Below the pieces are notes generated by a model. That model did not search any database and was not told where the DNA came from. It worked only from the letters and a program-made list of their open reading frames with translations. This document shows, piece after piece, positions 39,766 through 47,962 of a DNA stretch of 64,000 nt. How positions within the stretch are numbered: position 1 is the stretch's first letter; each line of letters opens with the position of its first letter. Location of the stretch: positions 3,804,001 through 3,868,000 of the forward strand of contig NZ_CP092968.1 in NCBI RefSeq assembly GCF_027571405.1, given 5' to 3'. Source of the stretch: Methylocystis parvus OBBP (lineage in GTDB: Bacteria; Pseudomonadota; Alphaproteobacteria; Rhizobiales; Beijerinckiaceae). The translations under genes were made by a program, and so were the position numbers.

Positions 39766-40560
39766 TCAGTCGCCGCCGCCGTCGATCTGCCGGCCGATAA
39801 TGGCGATGGCGCGCTCATAGACCTGCGCCGCGTTCCAGGCCTGAATCGCCGCGAAATTCGGCTCGCCGGGCTGATAGCCGGCGCCGGCCTGCCAGCCATG
39901 GGCGTGCAGGAAATTCGCCGTCGACATCAGCGCCGCCTGAGCGTTGTCGAGATTGCCCGTCCCATATTGCAGGATGTTCTTGGGCAGGAACTGGGTCTGA
40001 CCGATTTCGCCATGCATGGAGCCGCGGGCGCCGGGCGAGAGGCGTCCCTGGTCGACGAGCTCCAGCGCGGAATAGAGCTGGTCGGTGAAATATTCCGAAC
40101 GGCGGCAGTCATAGGCGAGCGTCGCCACGGCGGAGAGCGCGTGCTGATTGCCATGGACGGCGCCAAAGCCCGTCTCCATGCCCCAGATCGCGAGCAGCGG
40201 TCCCGGCGGCACGCCGTAGCGGCTCTCGATCGACTGGAAGAGACCGGCCATGGAGCGCTTGAGCTGGCGTCCTTTGGCGACGATGGCCGAGGCGCCGCGC
40301 TTCTGCATGAAGCCTTCGAGCGACAGGTGGAAGCTCTTCTGCCCACGATCCGCGCCGATGGTCGCGGCGTTGTAATGCGTGTTCATCAGTGCGTCGACGC
40401 CCGCGGAGCCGACGCGTCCGCGCGCTTCCTCCGCGAATTCTTGCTTCCAGGCCTCGAAGCCCCCTGCGCCGTTTCCACAGCGCGCCGCTTGCGCCGGCGC
40501 GGCGCCGGCGAGCGTCGCGACAATCAGCGCCGCCGCGCTTGCTTGGAAAAATCTCTTCAT
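39766..40560 (-). CDS. Lytic murein transglycosylase (MltB/SLT family)
   Basis: This 264-residue protein starts with a signal peptide (MKRFFQASAAALIVATLAG, cleavage near residue 25). The body is a transglycosylase domain that cleaves peptidoglycan. The catalytic glutamate is probably in AIWGMETGFGAVHGN near residue 130. GEIGQTQFLPKNILQYG near 185 is typical of MltB. It is shorter than MltB (about 360 residues), as in many alphaproteobacterial paralogues. It is divergent from the ComM gene. Confidence 0.9.
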   Translation of the reverse strand: MKRFFQASAAALIVATLAGAAPAQAARCGNGAGGFEAWKQEFAEEARGRVGSAGVDALMNTHYNAATIGADRGQKSFHLSLEGFMQKRGASAIVAKGRQLKRSMAGLFQSIESRYGVPPGPLLAIWGMETGFGAVHGNQHALSAVATLAYDCRRSEYFTDQLYSALELVDQGRLSPGARGSMHGEIGQTQFLPKNILQYGTGNLDNAQAALMSTANFLHAHGWQAGAGYQPGEPNFAAIQAWNAAQVYERAIAIIGRQIDGGGD

Positions 40561-40726
40561 CGGCCTCCTCCTCGGGCGTCTCGAAATGTGGCGAGCCTAA
40601 ACAATTTTGAACCGACGGCAACCACAGGCTGGGCGGCGGCTGAATGTTCGACTATTGTTCTTGCGGCTTCACGCGCCAGCCGTTAGCATAGCCACGTTTC
40701 AGCTTGATGTATTCGGAGCGTATTCA

Positions 40727-42265
40727 ATGGCGGTGCGTGTGGCGACGGTGGCTTTCGAAGGGGTGGAGGCGCGTCCCGTCGACGTGCAGGTTCAGATTTC
40801 CCCTGGCCAGGTCGTTTTCAATGTCGTCGGCCTCGGCGACAAAGCCGTCGCCGAATCGCGCGAGCGGGTGCGCGCCGCGCTGATCGCCTCCGGCCTCGCG
40901 CTGCCGGCCAAGCGCATCACCGTCAATCTGGCTCCCGCCGACATGCCGAAGGAGGGCAGCCATTATGATCTCCCCATCGCGCTCGGCGTGATGGCCGCGA
41001 TCGGCGCGATCCCCTCGGACGCGCTCGAAGGTTTCGTCGTGCTCGGCGAACTTGCGCTGGACGGCGCGCTGACGCCCGTCACCGGCGTGCTGCCTGCGGC
41101 GATGGCGGCGAATGCGCGGGGGCTGGGGCTCATCTGCCCCAAGGAATGCGGGGCGGAGGCGGCCTGGGCCTCGCGCGAGATGGACGTGCTGGCGCCGCGC
41201 TCGCTCATTCAGCTCGTCAATCACATAAAGGGAACCCAGGCGCTGGCGCGGCCCGAGCCGGCCGTGCGCGCGCCGGCCGGCGATCTGCCGGACCTCGCCG
41301 ACATAAAGGGTCAGGAGAGCGCCAAGCGCGCATTGGAGATCGCCGCCGCCGGGGGCCACAATCTCCTGATGAGCGGGCCGCCGGGCGCGGGGAAATCCAT
41401 GCTCGCGGCGCGGCTGCCCTCTATCCTGCCGCCGCTGACGCCGCGCGAATTGCTCGACGTCTCGATGATTCATTCCATTGCCGGCCTGATCGCCGGCGGC
41501 GAATTGACCGACAGGCGGCCTTTCCGCGCGCCGCATCATTCCGCCTCCATGCCCGCGCTCGTCGGCGGCGGAACGCATGCGAGGCCCGGGGAGATTTCCC
41601 TCGCCCATAACGGCGTGCTTTTCCTCGACGAATTGCCGGAGTTCCATCCGCAGGCCCTCGACAGCCTGCGCCAGCCGCTCGAAACCGGCGAGGTCGCCGT
41701 CTCGCGCGCCAATCACCGCGCCGTCTATCCGGCCCGCTTCCAGCTCGTGGCGGCGATGAACCCCTGCCGCTGCGGACATGCGCTCGAACCGGGTTTCGCC
41801 TGCCGCCGCCAGCCCAATGAGCGCTGCGTCGCGCAATATCAGGCTCGGCTCTCCGGGCCCTTGCTGGACCGTTTCGACCTGCAGATCGACGTGCCGGCGG
41901 TTACGGCGGCCGATCTGGTCCTGCCCCCGCCCGCCGAGGGCTCGCGCGAGGTCGCGGCCCGCGTCGCTCGCGCAAGGGCGCTGCAACGCGCGCGCTACGA
42001 AGCGCTGGAGCTTCCGGGCGTCGCCGCCAACGCGGCCGCTCCCGCCGCCGTCATCGAGCGCATGGCCCAGCTCGACGGGCCGGGCACGGCGCTCATCCGC
42101 GAGGCCTCGGAACGTTTTGCGCTGAGCGCGCGCGGCTTCCATCGCGTCCTGAAGCTCGCGCGCACCATCGCCGATCTCGACGGCGCCGAGCTGGTCGCGC
42201 GTCCGCATCTCGCCGAGGCGCTCTCCTATCGCGCGGGCCTCGCGGCGGGCCGCGCCGCAGCGTAA
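40727..42265 (+). CDS. comM: YifB/ComM family Mg-chelatase-like AAA+ ATPase
   Basis: This 512-residue protein has an N-terminal Lon-like domain (VEARPVDVQVQISPGQ..FNVVGLGDKAVAESRERV), a central Mg-chelatase AAA+ module with Walker A GPPGAGKSM near residue 218, and a C-terminal domain. A CRCGHA motif with later cysteines near residue 345 may bind zinc. ComM is a hexameric helicase that promotes branch migration during natural transformation; homologues are widespread outside competent species. The ATG at 40727 was chosen because MAVRVATVAFEG is the family start. Confidence 0.92.
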   Translation: MAVRVATVAFEGVEARPVDVQVQISPGQVVFNVVGLGDKAVAESRERVRAALIASGLALPAKRITVNLAPADMPKEGSHYDLPIALGVMAAIGAIPSDALEGFVVLGELALDGALTPVTGVLPAAMAANARGLGLICPKECGAEAAWASREMDVLAPRSLIQLVNHIKGTQALARPEPAVRAPAGDLPDLADIKGQESAKRALEIAAAGGHNLLMSGPPGAGKSMLAARLPSILPPLTPRELLDVSMIHSIAGLIAGGELTDRRPFRAPHHSASMPALVGGGTHARPGEISLAHNGVLFLDELPEFHPQALDSLRQPLETGEVAVSRANHRAVYPARFQLVAAMNPCRCGHALEPGFACRRQPNERCVAQYQARLSGPLLDRFDLQIDVPAVTAADLVLPPPAEGSREVAARVARARALQRARYEALELPGVAANAAAPAAVIERMAQLDGPGTALIREASERFALSARGFHRVLKLARTIADLDGAELVARPHLAEALSYRAGLAAGRAAA

Positions 42266-42338
42266 AGCTCGAGCGGCGAGAGCAGGGGAGGTTTTGTCAA
42301 TCCTGTTGGGTCATGATCGCCATCGGAGCCTTCGGAGA

Positions 42339-44054
42339 ATGAGCCTCAGGGACGTCGCCATCCTGATCGCCGCGCAGTTCGCCGTGCTGCTGCTCGGCGC
42401 GGCGATCTTCTTCGCCCTGCGCAAGGGCAGACCCGCCGCTTCCGAGGCGGAGCTGGAGCGCCTGCGCGACGAGATATGGGAGCTGCGCGCGGCCGCCGAC
42501 GCGCGCGACAAGGCGGAGGCCGAGAGCCTCGCCAAGTCGCGCTTTCTCGCGACGGTGAGCCATGAAATCCGGACGCCGCTCAACGGCGTGATGGGTCTCG
42601 CGCAGCTTCTCGCCATGACCAGGCTCGACGCTGAGCAAGCAAGCTACGTGGAGGCGATCGAAGATTCGAGCCGCTCGCTCGCCCAGCTCATCGACGACAT
42701 TCTCGATTTCTCCAAGATCGAGGCCGGCAAGCTTGATCTACGCCGCGAGACCTTCGCGCTCGCGCCGCTCGTGGAAAGCGTCGTCGAATTGCTGGCGCCG
42801 CGCGCTTTCGCGAAAAGCCTGGAGATTGCGAGCTTCATCGCGCCCGACGTTCCGCGCGCCGTCGAGGGCGATCCGGCGCGGCTGCGGCAGGTGCTCGTCA
42901 ATCTCGCCGGCAACGCCGTGAATTTCACCGAAAATGGCGGCGTCGGCCTGCGGGTTTTCAAGGAAAGCGAGGCGCTGCGCTTCGAGGTGCGCGATACGGG
43001 GCCCGGCGTGCCGCCCGCCGCGCGCGAAGCGATTTTCGAGGAGTTCGAACAGGGGGACGCCTCAGCGACGCGGCGTCAGGGCGGCACCGGCCTCGGCCTC
43101 GCCATTTCGCGCCGCCTCATCGCGCAGATGAGCGGCGCCCTGGCGTTGACCGAAACGTCGCAAAAAGGCTCGACTTTCTCCTTCACGCTGCCGTCGTCCG
43201 CAGCGCTGGAGGCTTTTGCGCCGCCGCTCGCGGGATCGAATTTTCTCGTCGTCGCCGCGAGCCGATTCGAGGCGCCCTATCTCGCCGAAAGCCTGCGCGC
43301 GGCCGGCGCCGAGGCTTCCGTCGCGGCGAATGAGGACGCCGCCCTTGCGCGATTCTCGAAAGGCGCGGCGTTCGACGCCGTCATTGTCGATTGCGCGCTC
43401 GGGCCGGAGCGAACCGCCCTTCTGGCCGAAGCGGCCCGCAAGGCGCAGGCGCGGCGGCTCTTCCTCCTGTTTTCGCCGCTCGAGCGGCGCGCCTTCGGCG
43501 AAAGCGCGCTGCGGGATTTCGACGGTTGGCTGGTCAAACCCGTTCGCAGCGCCTCGCTCGTCTCTCGTCTCTCGCAGGGGCTGCAAGAACGCGCCGCCGA
43601 CGCGTCGACGCCCGCGCCTGCGGCGCCCGTGCGCGCTCTGGCCGGGCTCAGGGCGCTCATTGCGGAGGATAATGAGGTCAATGCCCTCATCCTCACCCGC
43701 CATCTCGAAAAGCTCGGCGCCGCGCCGGCGCGGGCGCGCAACGGCGCCGAGGCCGTCGCCATGGCCGGCGCGAATTCCTATGACGTCATCGTCATGGACC
43801 TTTTCATGCCGGAGCTCGACGGGCGCGAGGCGACGCGCCGCATCCGGCAGGCCGAGGCCCGTTCGAGGGCGACGCGCACGCCCATCCTCGCCTTGACGGC
43901 CAGCGCGCAGGAGGAGGACGAACGCGCCGCCCGTGCGGCCGGCGTCGACGCCTTCCTCACCAAGCCGGTGGATTTCGCCGACCTCGCGGCGACGATCGAG
44001 GAGCTGCGCCTCGCGCCGCGCATGGTCGAGCGTCGGGGCGCGTCGGGACCTTAA
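42339..44054 (+). CDS. Hybrid sensor histidine kinase/response regulator
   Basis: This protein of about 571 residues has one N-terminal membrane helix (residues 4-24), a short coiled coil, a HisKA domain with the phospho-histidine in ATVSHEIRTPLNG (near 75), and a HATPase_c domain with NLAGNAVNF and GTGLGLAIS. A degenerate receiver (about 305-410) and an intact C-terminal receiver with EDNEVNA, VMDLFMPELDG and FLTKPVDF follow. It has no large sensory domain. An upstream TTG at 42294 with AGGGGAGG before it is an alternative start. It lies 73 bp after the ComM gene and ends convergently with pirin, overlapping by 4 bp. Its partner is unknown. Confidence 0.9.
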   Translation: MSLRDVAILIAAQFAVLLLGAAIFFALRKGRPAASEAELERLRDEIWELRAAADARDKAEAESLAKSRFLATVSHEIRTPLNGVMGLAQLLAMTRLDAEQASYVEAIEDSSRSLAQLIDDILDFSKIEAGKLDLRRETFALAPLVESVVELLAPRAFAKSLEIASFIAPDVPRAVEGDPARLRQVLVNLAGNAVNFTENGGVGLRVFKESEALRFEVRDTGPGVPPAAREAIFEEFEQGDASATRRQGGTGLGLAISRRLIAQMSGALALTETSQKGSTFSFTLPSSAALEAFAPPLAGSNFLVVAASRFEAPYLAESLRAAGAEASVAANEDAALARFSKGAAFDAVIVDCALGPERTALLAEAARKAQARRLFLLFSPLERRAFGESALRDFDGWLVKPVRSASLVSRLSQGLQERAADASTPAPAAPVRALAGLRALIAEDNEVNALILTRHLEKLGAAPARARNGAEAVAMAGANSYDVIVMDLFMPELDGREATRRIRQAEARSRATRTPILALTASAQEEDERAARAAGVDAFLTKPVDFADLAATIEELRLAPRMVERRGASGP

Positions 44055-44929
44055 GCCCCGATCGGCGCGATCGTTCCGAAGCGTCCCGCGCGATAGTCCT
44101 CGAAAGCCTGCTTCAACTCTTCCGGCGTGTTCATCACGAAGGGACCCTGCTGCGCGACCGGCTCGTCAATGGGCTCGCCGCTGAGCAGCAACAGCTTGGC
44201 GTCGCCCTGCGCCGTGAAGATCGCGTCGCCGCCATGGCGCTCGAAGACAATGGTTTCGCCGGCGCGCGCATGACCCTCGCCATTAACGACGACCGGGCCG
44301 TCCAAAACCGCGACGACGAGATTATGCCCGTCCGGCGGTTCGAAGGCGGCGGTCTTGCCTTCGTCGATGCGCACGTCCCAGATGTTCATCGGGGTCGCGG
44401 TTTCGGCGGGTCCTTTCGCGCCGGCATATTCGCCGGCGACGACGCGTACGAGCCCTTCGTCATTGCGCAGCTCGATGCGCGGAATCGCGGCGTCCGTCAG
44501 CGTCTGATAGCGCGGCCGCGTCATTTTCATGCGCGCGGGGAGATTGACCCAGAGCTGCACTAATTCAAAGCGGCCGCCGCGCCGCGCGAAGGCGTCGGAG
44601 TGATATTCCTCATGGACCACGCCGGCGCCGGCGGTCATCCACTGCACGTCGCCGGGGCCGATCGTCCCGCCGGCGCCGGTCGAATCGCGATGCGCGACTT
44701 CGCCGTCAAAGACGATCGTGACCGTCTCGAAGCCGCGATGCGGATGCTGGCCGACGCCGCGGCGATGGTCGGAGGGCGGGAAATCGGCGGGGCCGGCATA
44801 GTCGAGCAGAAGGAACGGGCTCACGCTCGCGCCATGCGCATGATGCGAGAAGAGGCTGCGCACGGGAAAGCCGTCGCCGACCCAATGCATGCCTTCCGGC
44901 GGCGGATAGACGCCGATGATCTTTCTCAT
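44051..44929 (-). CDS. Pirin family protein
   Basis: This 292-residue bicupin has the metal-binding HPHRGFETVT segment near residue 62, preceded by the PFLLLDYAGPADF family motif, with further metal-ligand candidates in the first cupin (VVHEEYHS, near 105). Some pirins have quercetinase activity and others bind partner enzymes; the substrate cannot be told from sequence. It is divergent from the sugE-like gene over a 119-bp region holding a palindrome. Confidence 0.92.
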   Translation of the reverse strand: MRKIIGVYPPPEGMHWVGDGFPVRSLFSHHAHGASVSPFLLLDYAGPADFPPSDHRRGVGQHPHRGFETVTIVFDGEVAHRDSTGAGGTIGPGDVQWMTAGAGVVHEEYHSDAFARRGGRFELVQLWVNLPARMKMTRPRYQTLTDAAIPRIELRNDEGLVRVVAGEYAGAKGPAETATPMNIWDVRIDEGKTAAFEPPDGHNLVVAVLDGPVVVNGEGHARAGETIVFERHGGDAIFTAQGDAKLLLLSGEPIDEPVAQQGPFVMNTPEELKQAFEDYRAGRFGTIAPIGA

Positions 44930-44958
44930 GTCGAACGCTCCTTCAAGCCGTAGATTGG

Positions 44959-44975
44959 ACTTTCGTGACGAAAGT
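44959..44975. promoter_or_regulatory. Palindromic operator candidate between pirin and sugE-like genes
   Basis: ACTTTCG and CGAAAGT form a perfect 7-bp inverted repeat around TGA. It lies 30 bp upstream of the pirin start and 74 bp upstream of the exporter start. The size and symmetry fit a dimeric repressor site controlling one or both genes. No regulator gene is adjacent. Confidence 0.5.
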
Positions 44976-45048
44976 TCAAATGGCCGCCAATCTTGACGGC
45001 GCGGCCCGGAGCCTCAACAAGGCGTTGGAAGATCGAGAGGGATTTTGA

Positions 45049-45369
45049 ATGGCCTGGATCATCCTGTTGATCGGCAGCGTCTGCGAGGTCGGCTGGCTCA
45101 TCGGCATGAAATACGCCGACGGCTTCACGCGCTTCTGGCCGACGGTCGTCATGTTGTTCTTCATGATCGCGAGCGTCGGCTGTCTGGGCCTCGCCGTGAA
45201 ATCCATCCCCGCGGGCACCGCTTATGCGGTCTGGACCGGCGGCAGCATCGCGGCGGTCGCCATTATCGGCGTGTTCCTGTTCGGCGAGCCTCCGACGCCG
45301 CTGCGTCTGGCGTCCTTCGCGCTCATAATCGCGGGGATGGTGGGGTTGAGGTTGAGCGGGGTGGAGTGA
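45049..45369 (+). CDS. sugE: SMR-family exporter, SugE/Gdx guanidinium type
   Basis: This 106-residue small multidrug resistance protein has four membrane helices and works as an antiparallel dimer. The proton/substrate glutamate is in SVCEVGW near residue 13. KYADGFTRFWPT and GTAYAVWTGGS match SugE (Gdx) more closely than the drug-exporting EmrE group, and Gdx proteins export guanidinium. GAGAGGGA lies before the ATG. No guanidine riboswitch could be recognised upstream. It is convergent with an amidinotransferase gene. Confidence 0.88.
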   Translation: MAWIILLIGSVCEVGWLIGMKYADGFTRFWPTVVMLFFMIASVGCLGLAVKSIPAGTAYAVWTGGSIAAVAIIGVFLFGEPPTPLRLASFALIIAGMVGLRLSGVE

Positions 45370-45481
45370 GGTTGGGCGGGCGCGCTACAACGTCCCATGC
45401 TCCTATTCTCGCGGTCGCCGTTGGAGACTTTATGCTTGGCAGGCGAAGCGGCGACCGGAGGCCGCCCTTTCCCGACGCGCG

Positions 45482-46594
45482 CTAAAAATAACTCTCCAGC
45501 GTTCCCCGCCGCCGCACATCCAGCGTCGCGCAGTGAAAGGCGCCGCCAAACGCCGCGTAGTGCAGAAAGGGCGCGGGGATCGGCTCGAAGCCCCATTTCT
45601 CGACCTGCCGCATCATCTTGGTGTGATGCGGGTCGACGATCATGCGTTTCTCGTCGACCATCAGAATATTCATGCTCAGCCATTTGCCGCACATGGAGGT
45701 GATCTTGAGGATGCGGTCCTCGATCGGGTCCGGCTCCGGCGCGACGAGTATGTCCCACTTTTTCAAAATGTCGGGCAGTTCGTCAGGGTTGACGTATTCG
45801 GGATTGATGAGAAGGCGGCCCGGCCCCAGCGGCAGGATCGTCGTGTCGATATGCATGGGATTGGGGCAGCGGCTCTTGATCTCATGGATGCGATAATCCG
45901 GCCCCAGATGGCGGCGCAGCCAGTCTACGCCCATGGCGTTCGTGACGTTGGAGCGCGTGACGAAAATGTCCCGGCCGCAGCGGAAGAAATCGGCGGCGTC
46001 GAAGACCGGCTCGAATTCCGTCAGGATGTAACGGATCGGCTCGCCTTTTTCCGGCAGTTTGAAATCCGGGTCGAAAAGCTCGTCCGTGAGCTGCGGCTTG
46101 GGGGCCGAGGTCCAGCGCCCGCCGCGGCGGAAATAATCCTTCAGGATCGGGCGGTAGGAATGAGTCTCGAAATAGCGGCAGGGCCAGGCCATCGGCGTTT
46201 CGAGGATCTCGTCGCCGATGACGAGCATGGAGTCGCGCGGGCAGGAATTGCAGAAGCCGCGCGACGACCAATAGGGCGTCGAGAATTTGGCCATGTGGTT
46301 GAAGGGCTCGGGCCGGGTGACCGTGACGCCGAGCCGCTCCAGCACCTTGATGAAATTGTCGAGTTCCTCCTGCGCCGGCTCGATCATGAATTTGGGAAAG
46401 CGGAAGCCCGCGGCGAGCGCCTGGGCGCGGGCGGCCATGCCGGGGATGTTGCAGGTCACGACCGGATGATTGGAGGGAATGGTCGAGCCTTCCAGGCGGC
46501 CGACGATGATTTCCTCCAGCGGGTCCCACTCATTATGCGAATTGACCGGGCAACCGGCTGAGACGCTTTCCGAAACAGGCGCGTGAACGTTCAT
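45482..46594 (-). CDS. Arginine:glycine amidinotransferase-like protein
   Basis: This 370-residue amidinotransferase moves an amidino group from arginine to an amine acceptor. The catalytic triad of the AGAT family is intact: D202 in FDAADFFRCGRDIF, H248 in NPMHIDTTILPLGP and C355 in GGAFHCATLDVRRRG. The match to vertebrate AGAT around these residues is strong. The acceptor could be glycine (giving guanidinoacetate) or another amine; nothing in sequence settles this. A TATAAT at 46626-46631 on the minus strand may be its -10. It is convergent with the SugE/Gdx-like gene. Confidence 0.88.
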   Translation of the reverse strand: MNVHAPVSESVSAGCPVNSHNEWDPLEEIIVGRLEGSTIPSNHPVVTCNIPGMAARAQALAAGFRFPKFMIEPAQEELDNFIKVLERLGVTVTRPEPFNHMAKFSTPYWSSRGFCNSCPRDSMLVIGDEILETPMAWPCRYFETHSYRPILKDYFRRGGRWTSAPKPQLTDELFDPDFKLPEKGEPIRYILTEFEPVFDAADFFRCGRDIFVTRSNVTNAMGVDWLRRHLGPDYRIHEIKSRCPNPMHIDTTILPLGPGRLLINPEYVNPDELPDILKKWDILVAPEPDPIEDRILKITSMCGKWLSMNILMVDEKRMIVDPHHTKMMRQVEKWGFEPIPAPFLHYAAFGGAFHCATLDVRRRGTLESYF

Positions 46595-46870
46595 GCAACT
46601 AGCCCCGTCGTTTTCCTCAATGATTATAATTGGACCGGCCTATTGACCCTGCCATGATTGAGTATGTCGTTCGTTTGGCCTCTGTCCACGGGCCTTGCAA
46701 TTTCTCCCCAATTGCCGCATAAGCCGCGCTTCTGAACCGCCCGGCCAGTAAATGGGCTGCCGTGGCGGTTCTTTTCGCTCGTGCGAACGCGTCAAAAAAG
46801 GTCCAGCCGAAGTCATTCGGCGCGGCCGACGCGCAAGAATTCAAGAGGGCCGAGAGCCCGGGAGAGCAAA
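46595..46870. other. 276-bp control region before rpmI
   Basis: No gene is supported. It holds the divergent promoters of the amidinotransferase gene and rpmI-rplT. infC, often upstream of rpmI, is absent. A leader RNA autoregulated by L20 is possible, but no specific fold was identified. Confidence 0.5.
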
Positions 46871-47071
46871 ATGCCCAAGCTGAAGACGAAATCCGGCGCG
46901 AAGAAGCGCTTCAAGATCACCGGGACCGGCAAGGTCGTCTACGCCCAGCAGGGCAAGCGTCACGGCATGATCAAGCGCACGAACAAGCAGATCAGAAATC
47001 TGCGCGGGACCAACGTTCTGTTCAAGACCGACGGCGACAACGTCAAGAAATACTTCCTGCCGAACGGCTGA
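46871..47071 (+). CDS. rpmI: 50S ribosomal protein L35
   Basis: This 66-residue basic protein matches L35 over its full length ([15 protein letters not shown] start, [12 protein letters not shown] middle). GGGAGAGC lies just before the ATG. It is 40 bp upstream of rplT, the conserved pairing. Confidence 0.97.
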   Translation: MPKLKTKSGAKKRFKITGTGKVVYAQQGKRHGMIKRTNKQIRNLRGTNVLFKTDGDNVKKYFLPNG

Positions 47072-47111
47072 CCGCCCCGCAATATAAGCAGAATTCTGAA
47101 GGAGTTTCGTC

Positions 47112-47477
47112 ATGGCTCGCGTGAAACGGGGCGTTACGTCCCACGCCAAGCACAAGAAAACGCTCAAGGCCGCCAAGGGCTTTTACGGCCGCCGCAAGAA
47201 TACGATCCGCACCGCCAAGGCGGCCGTCGATCGCTCGATGCAATATGCGACGCGCGACCGCAAGGCCAAGAAACGCACCTTCCGCGCTTTGTGGATCCAG
47301 CGCCTCAACGCCGCGGTTCGTGAGCACGGCCTGACCTATTCGCGCTTCATCGACGGTCTCGCCAAGGCGGGCGTTACGGTCGACCGCAAGGTCCTCTCGC
47401 AGCTCGCCATTGAGCAGCCCGAGGCCTTCGCCGCCATCGTGGCGCAAGCCAAGTCGGCGCTGCCTCAGGCCGCGTAA
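47112..47477 (+). CDS. rplT: 50S ribosomal protein L20
   Basis: This 121-residue protein binds 23S rRNA early in large-subunit assembly. The basic N-terminal extension ([15 protein letters not shown], then [19 protein letters not shown]) and the globular C-terminus match L20. GAAGGAG precedes the ATG. A strong intrinsic terminator follows at 47504-47536, ending the rpmI-rplT operon. Confidence 0.97.
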   Translation: MARVKRGVTSHAKHKKTLKAAKGFYGRRKNTIRTAKAAVDRSMQYATRDRKAKKRTFRALWIQRLNAAVREHGLTYSRFIDGLAKAGVTVDRKVLSQLAIEQPEAFAAIVAQAKSALPQAA

Positions 47478-47503
47478 CTAGCTGACTAAGCTGTCTTTTC
47501 AAG

Positions 47504-47536
47504 AGCGCCTGCCGAACCCCGGCAGGCGCTTTTTTG
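47504..47536 (+). terminator. Intrinsic terminator of rpmI-rplT
   Basis: AGCGCCTGCCG (47504-47514) pairs with CGGCAGGCGCT (47520-47530) around a 5-base loop and is followed by TTTTTT. Confidence 0.93.
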
Positions 47537-47615
47537 ATTTATTCCAAAATTGCCGGATCAAATGAGCGTCCTGGGATGTTGCTTCTCCGAGAGGGGGCGG
47601 ACAGGAGTAGACATC

Positions 47616-47753
47616 ATGAAAGGCAGAAGGAAGGGCGGCGGGGCCGCCGCCGCGCTCGGCAAATTGTTGGAAATTCTCGGCGAGACGCTTTTGGGCCCAG
47701 CCCCCGCCTTGCGTCCGGTTCCCGTCCGCCGCCCGGCTCCGCGCCGGTTCTAG
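47616..47753 (+). CDS. Possible small basic protein
   Basis: This 45-codon frame begins MKGRRKGGGAAAALG, has a short hydrophobic helix (LGKLLEILGETLL), and ends in a Pro/Arg-rich tail. AGGAG lies 8 bases before the ATG, which favours translation. No family is recognised, and GC-rich composition alone could produce such a frame. It lies between the rplT terminator and lpdA. Confidence 0.35.
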   Translation: MKGRRKGGGAAAALGKLLEILGETLLGPAPALRPVPVRRPAPRRF

Positions 47754-47962
47754 GACAATGCCCGCAGCATCTTGGCTCGCAGCATCCCGCCGCCCGCGTC
47801 GGCTCGCGTTTTTCGCCTGACAATCGAGCGAGAGGCGCTTCAGCCGGCGCGGGCCATCTCCGGTTTTCTCTTTTCCCCGATTTCCCGATCCCTCGCCTCG
47901 ACGAAGGCAGGCCGCGCCGCTAACACTTGGAAAAGGAGCAGCGGCGAAGAGCGAGGCTTTCG

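Noticed and set aside
44930..45048. Guanidine riboswitch upstream of the sugE-like gene
   Set aside because: The hairpin loop is TGA rather than the ACGR loops of guanidine-II, and no guanidine-I or -III core could be found in 119 bp.
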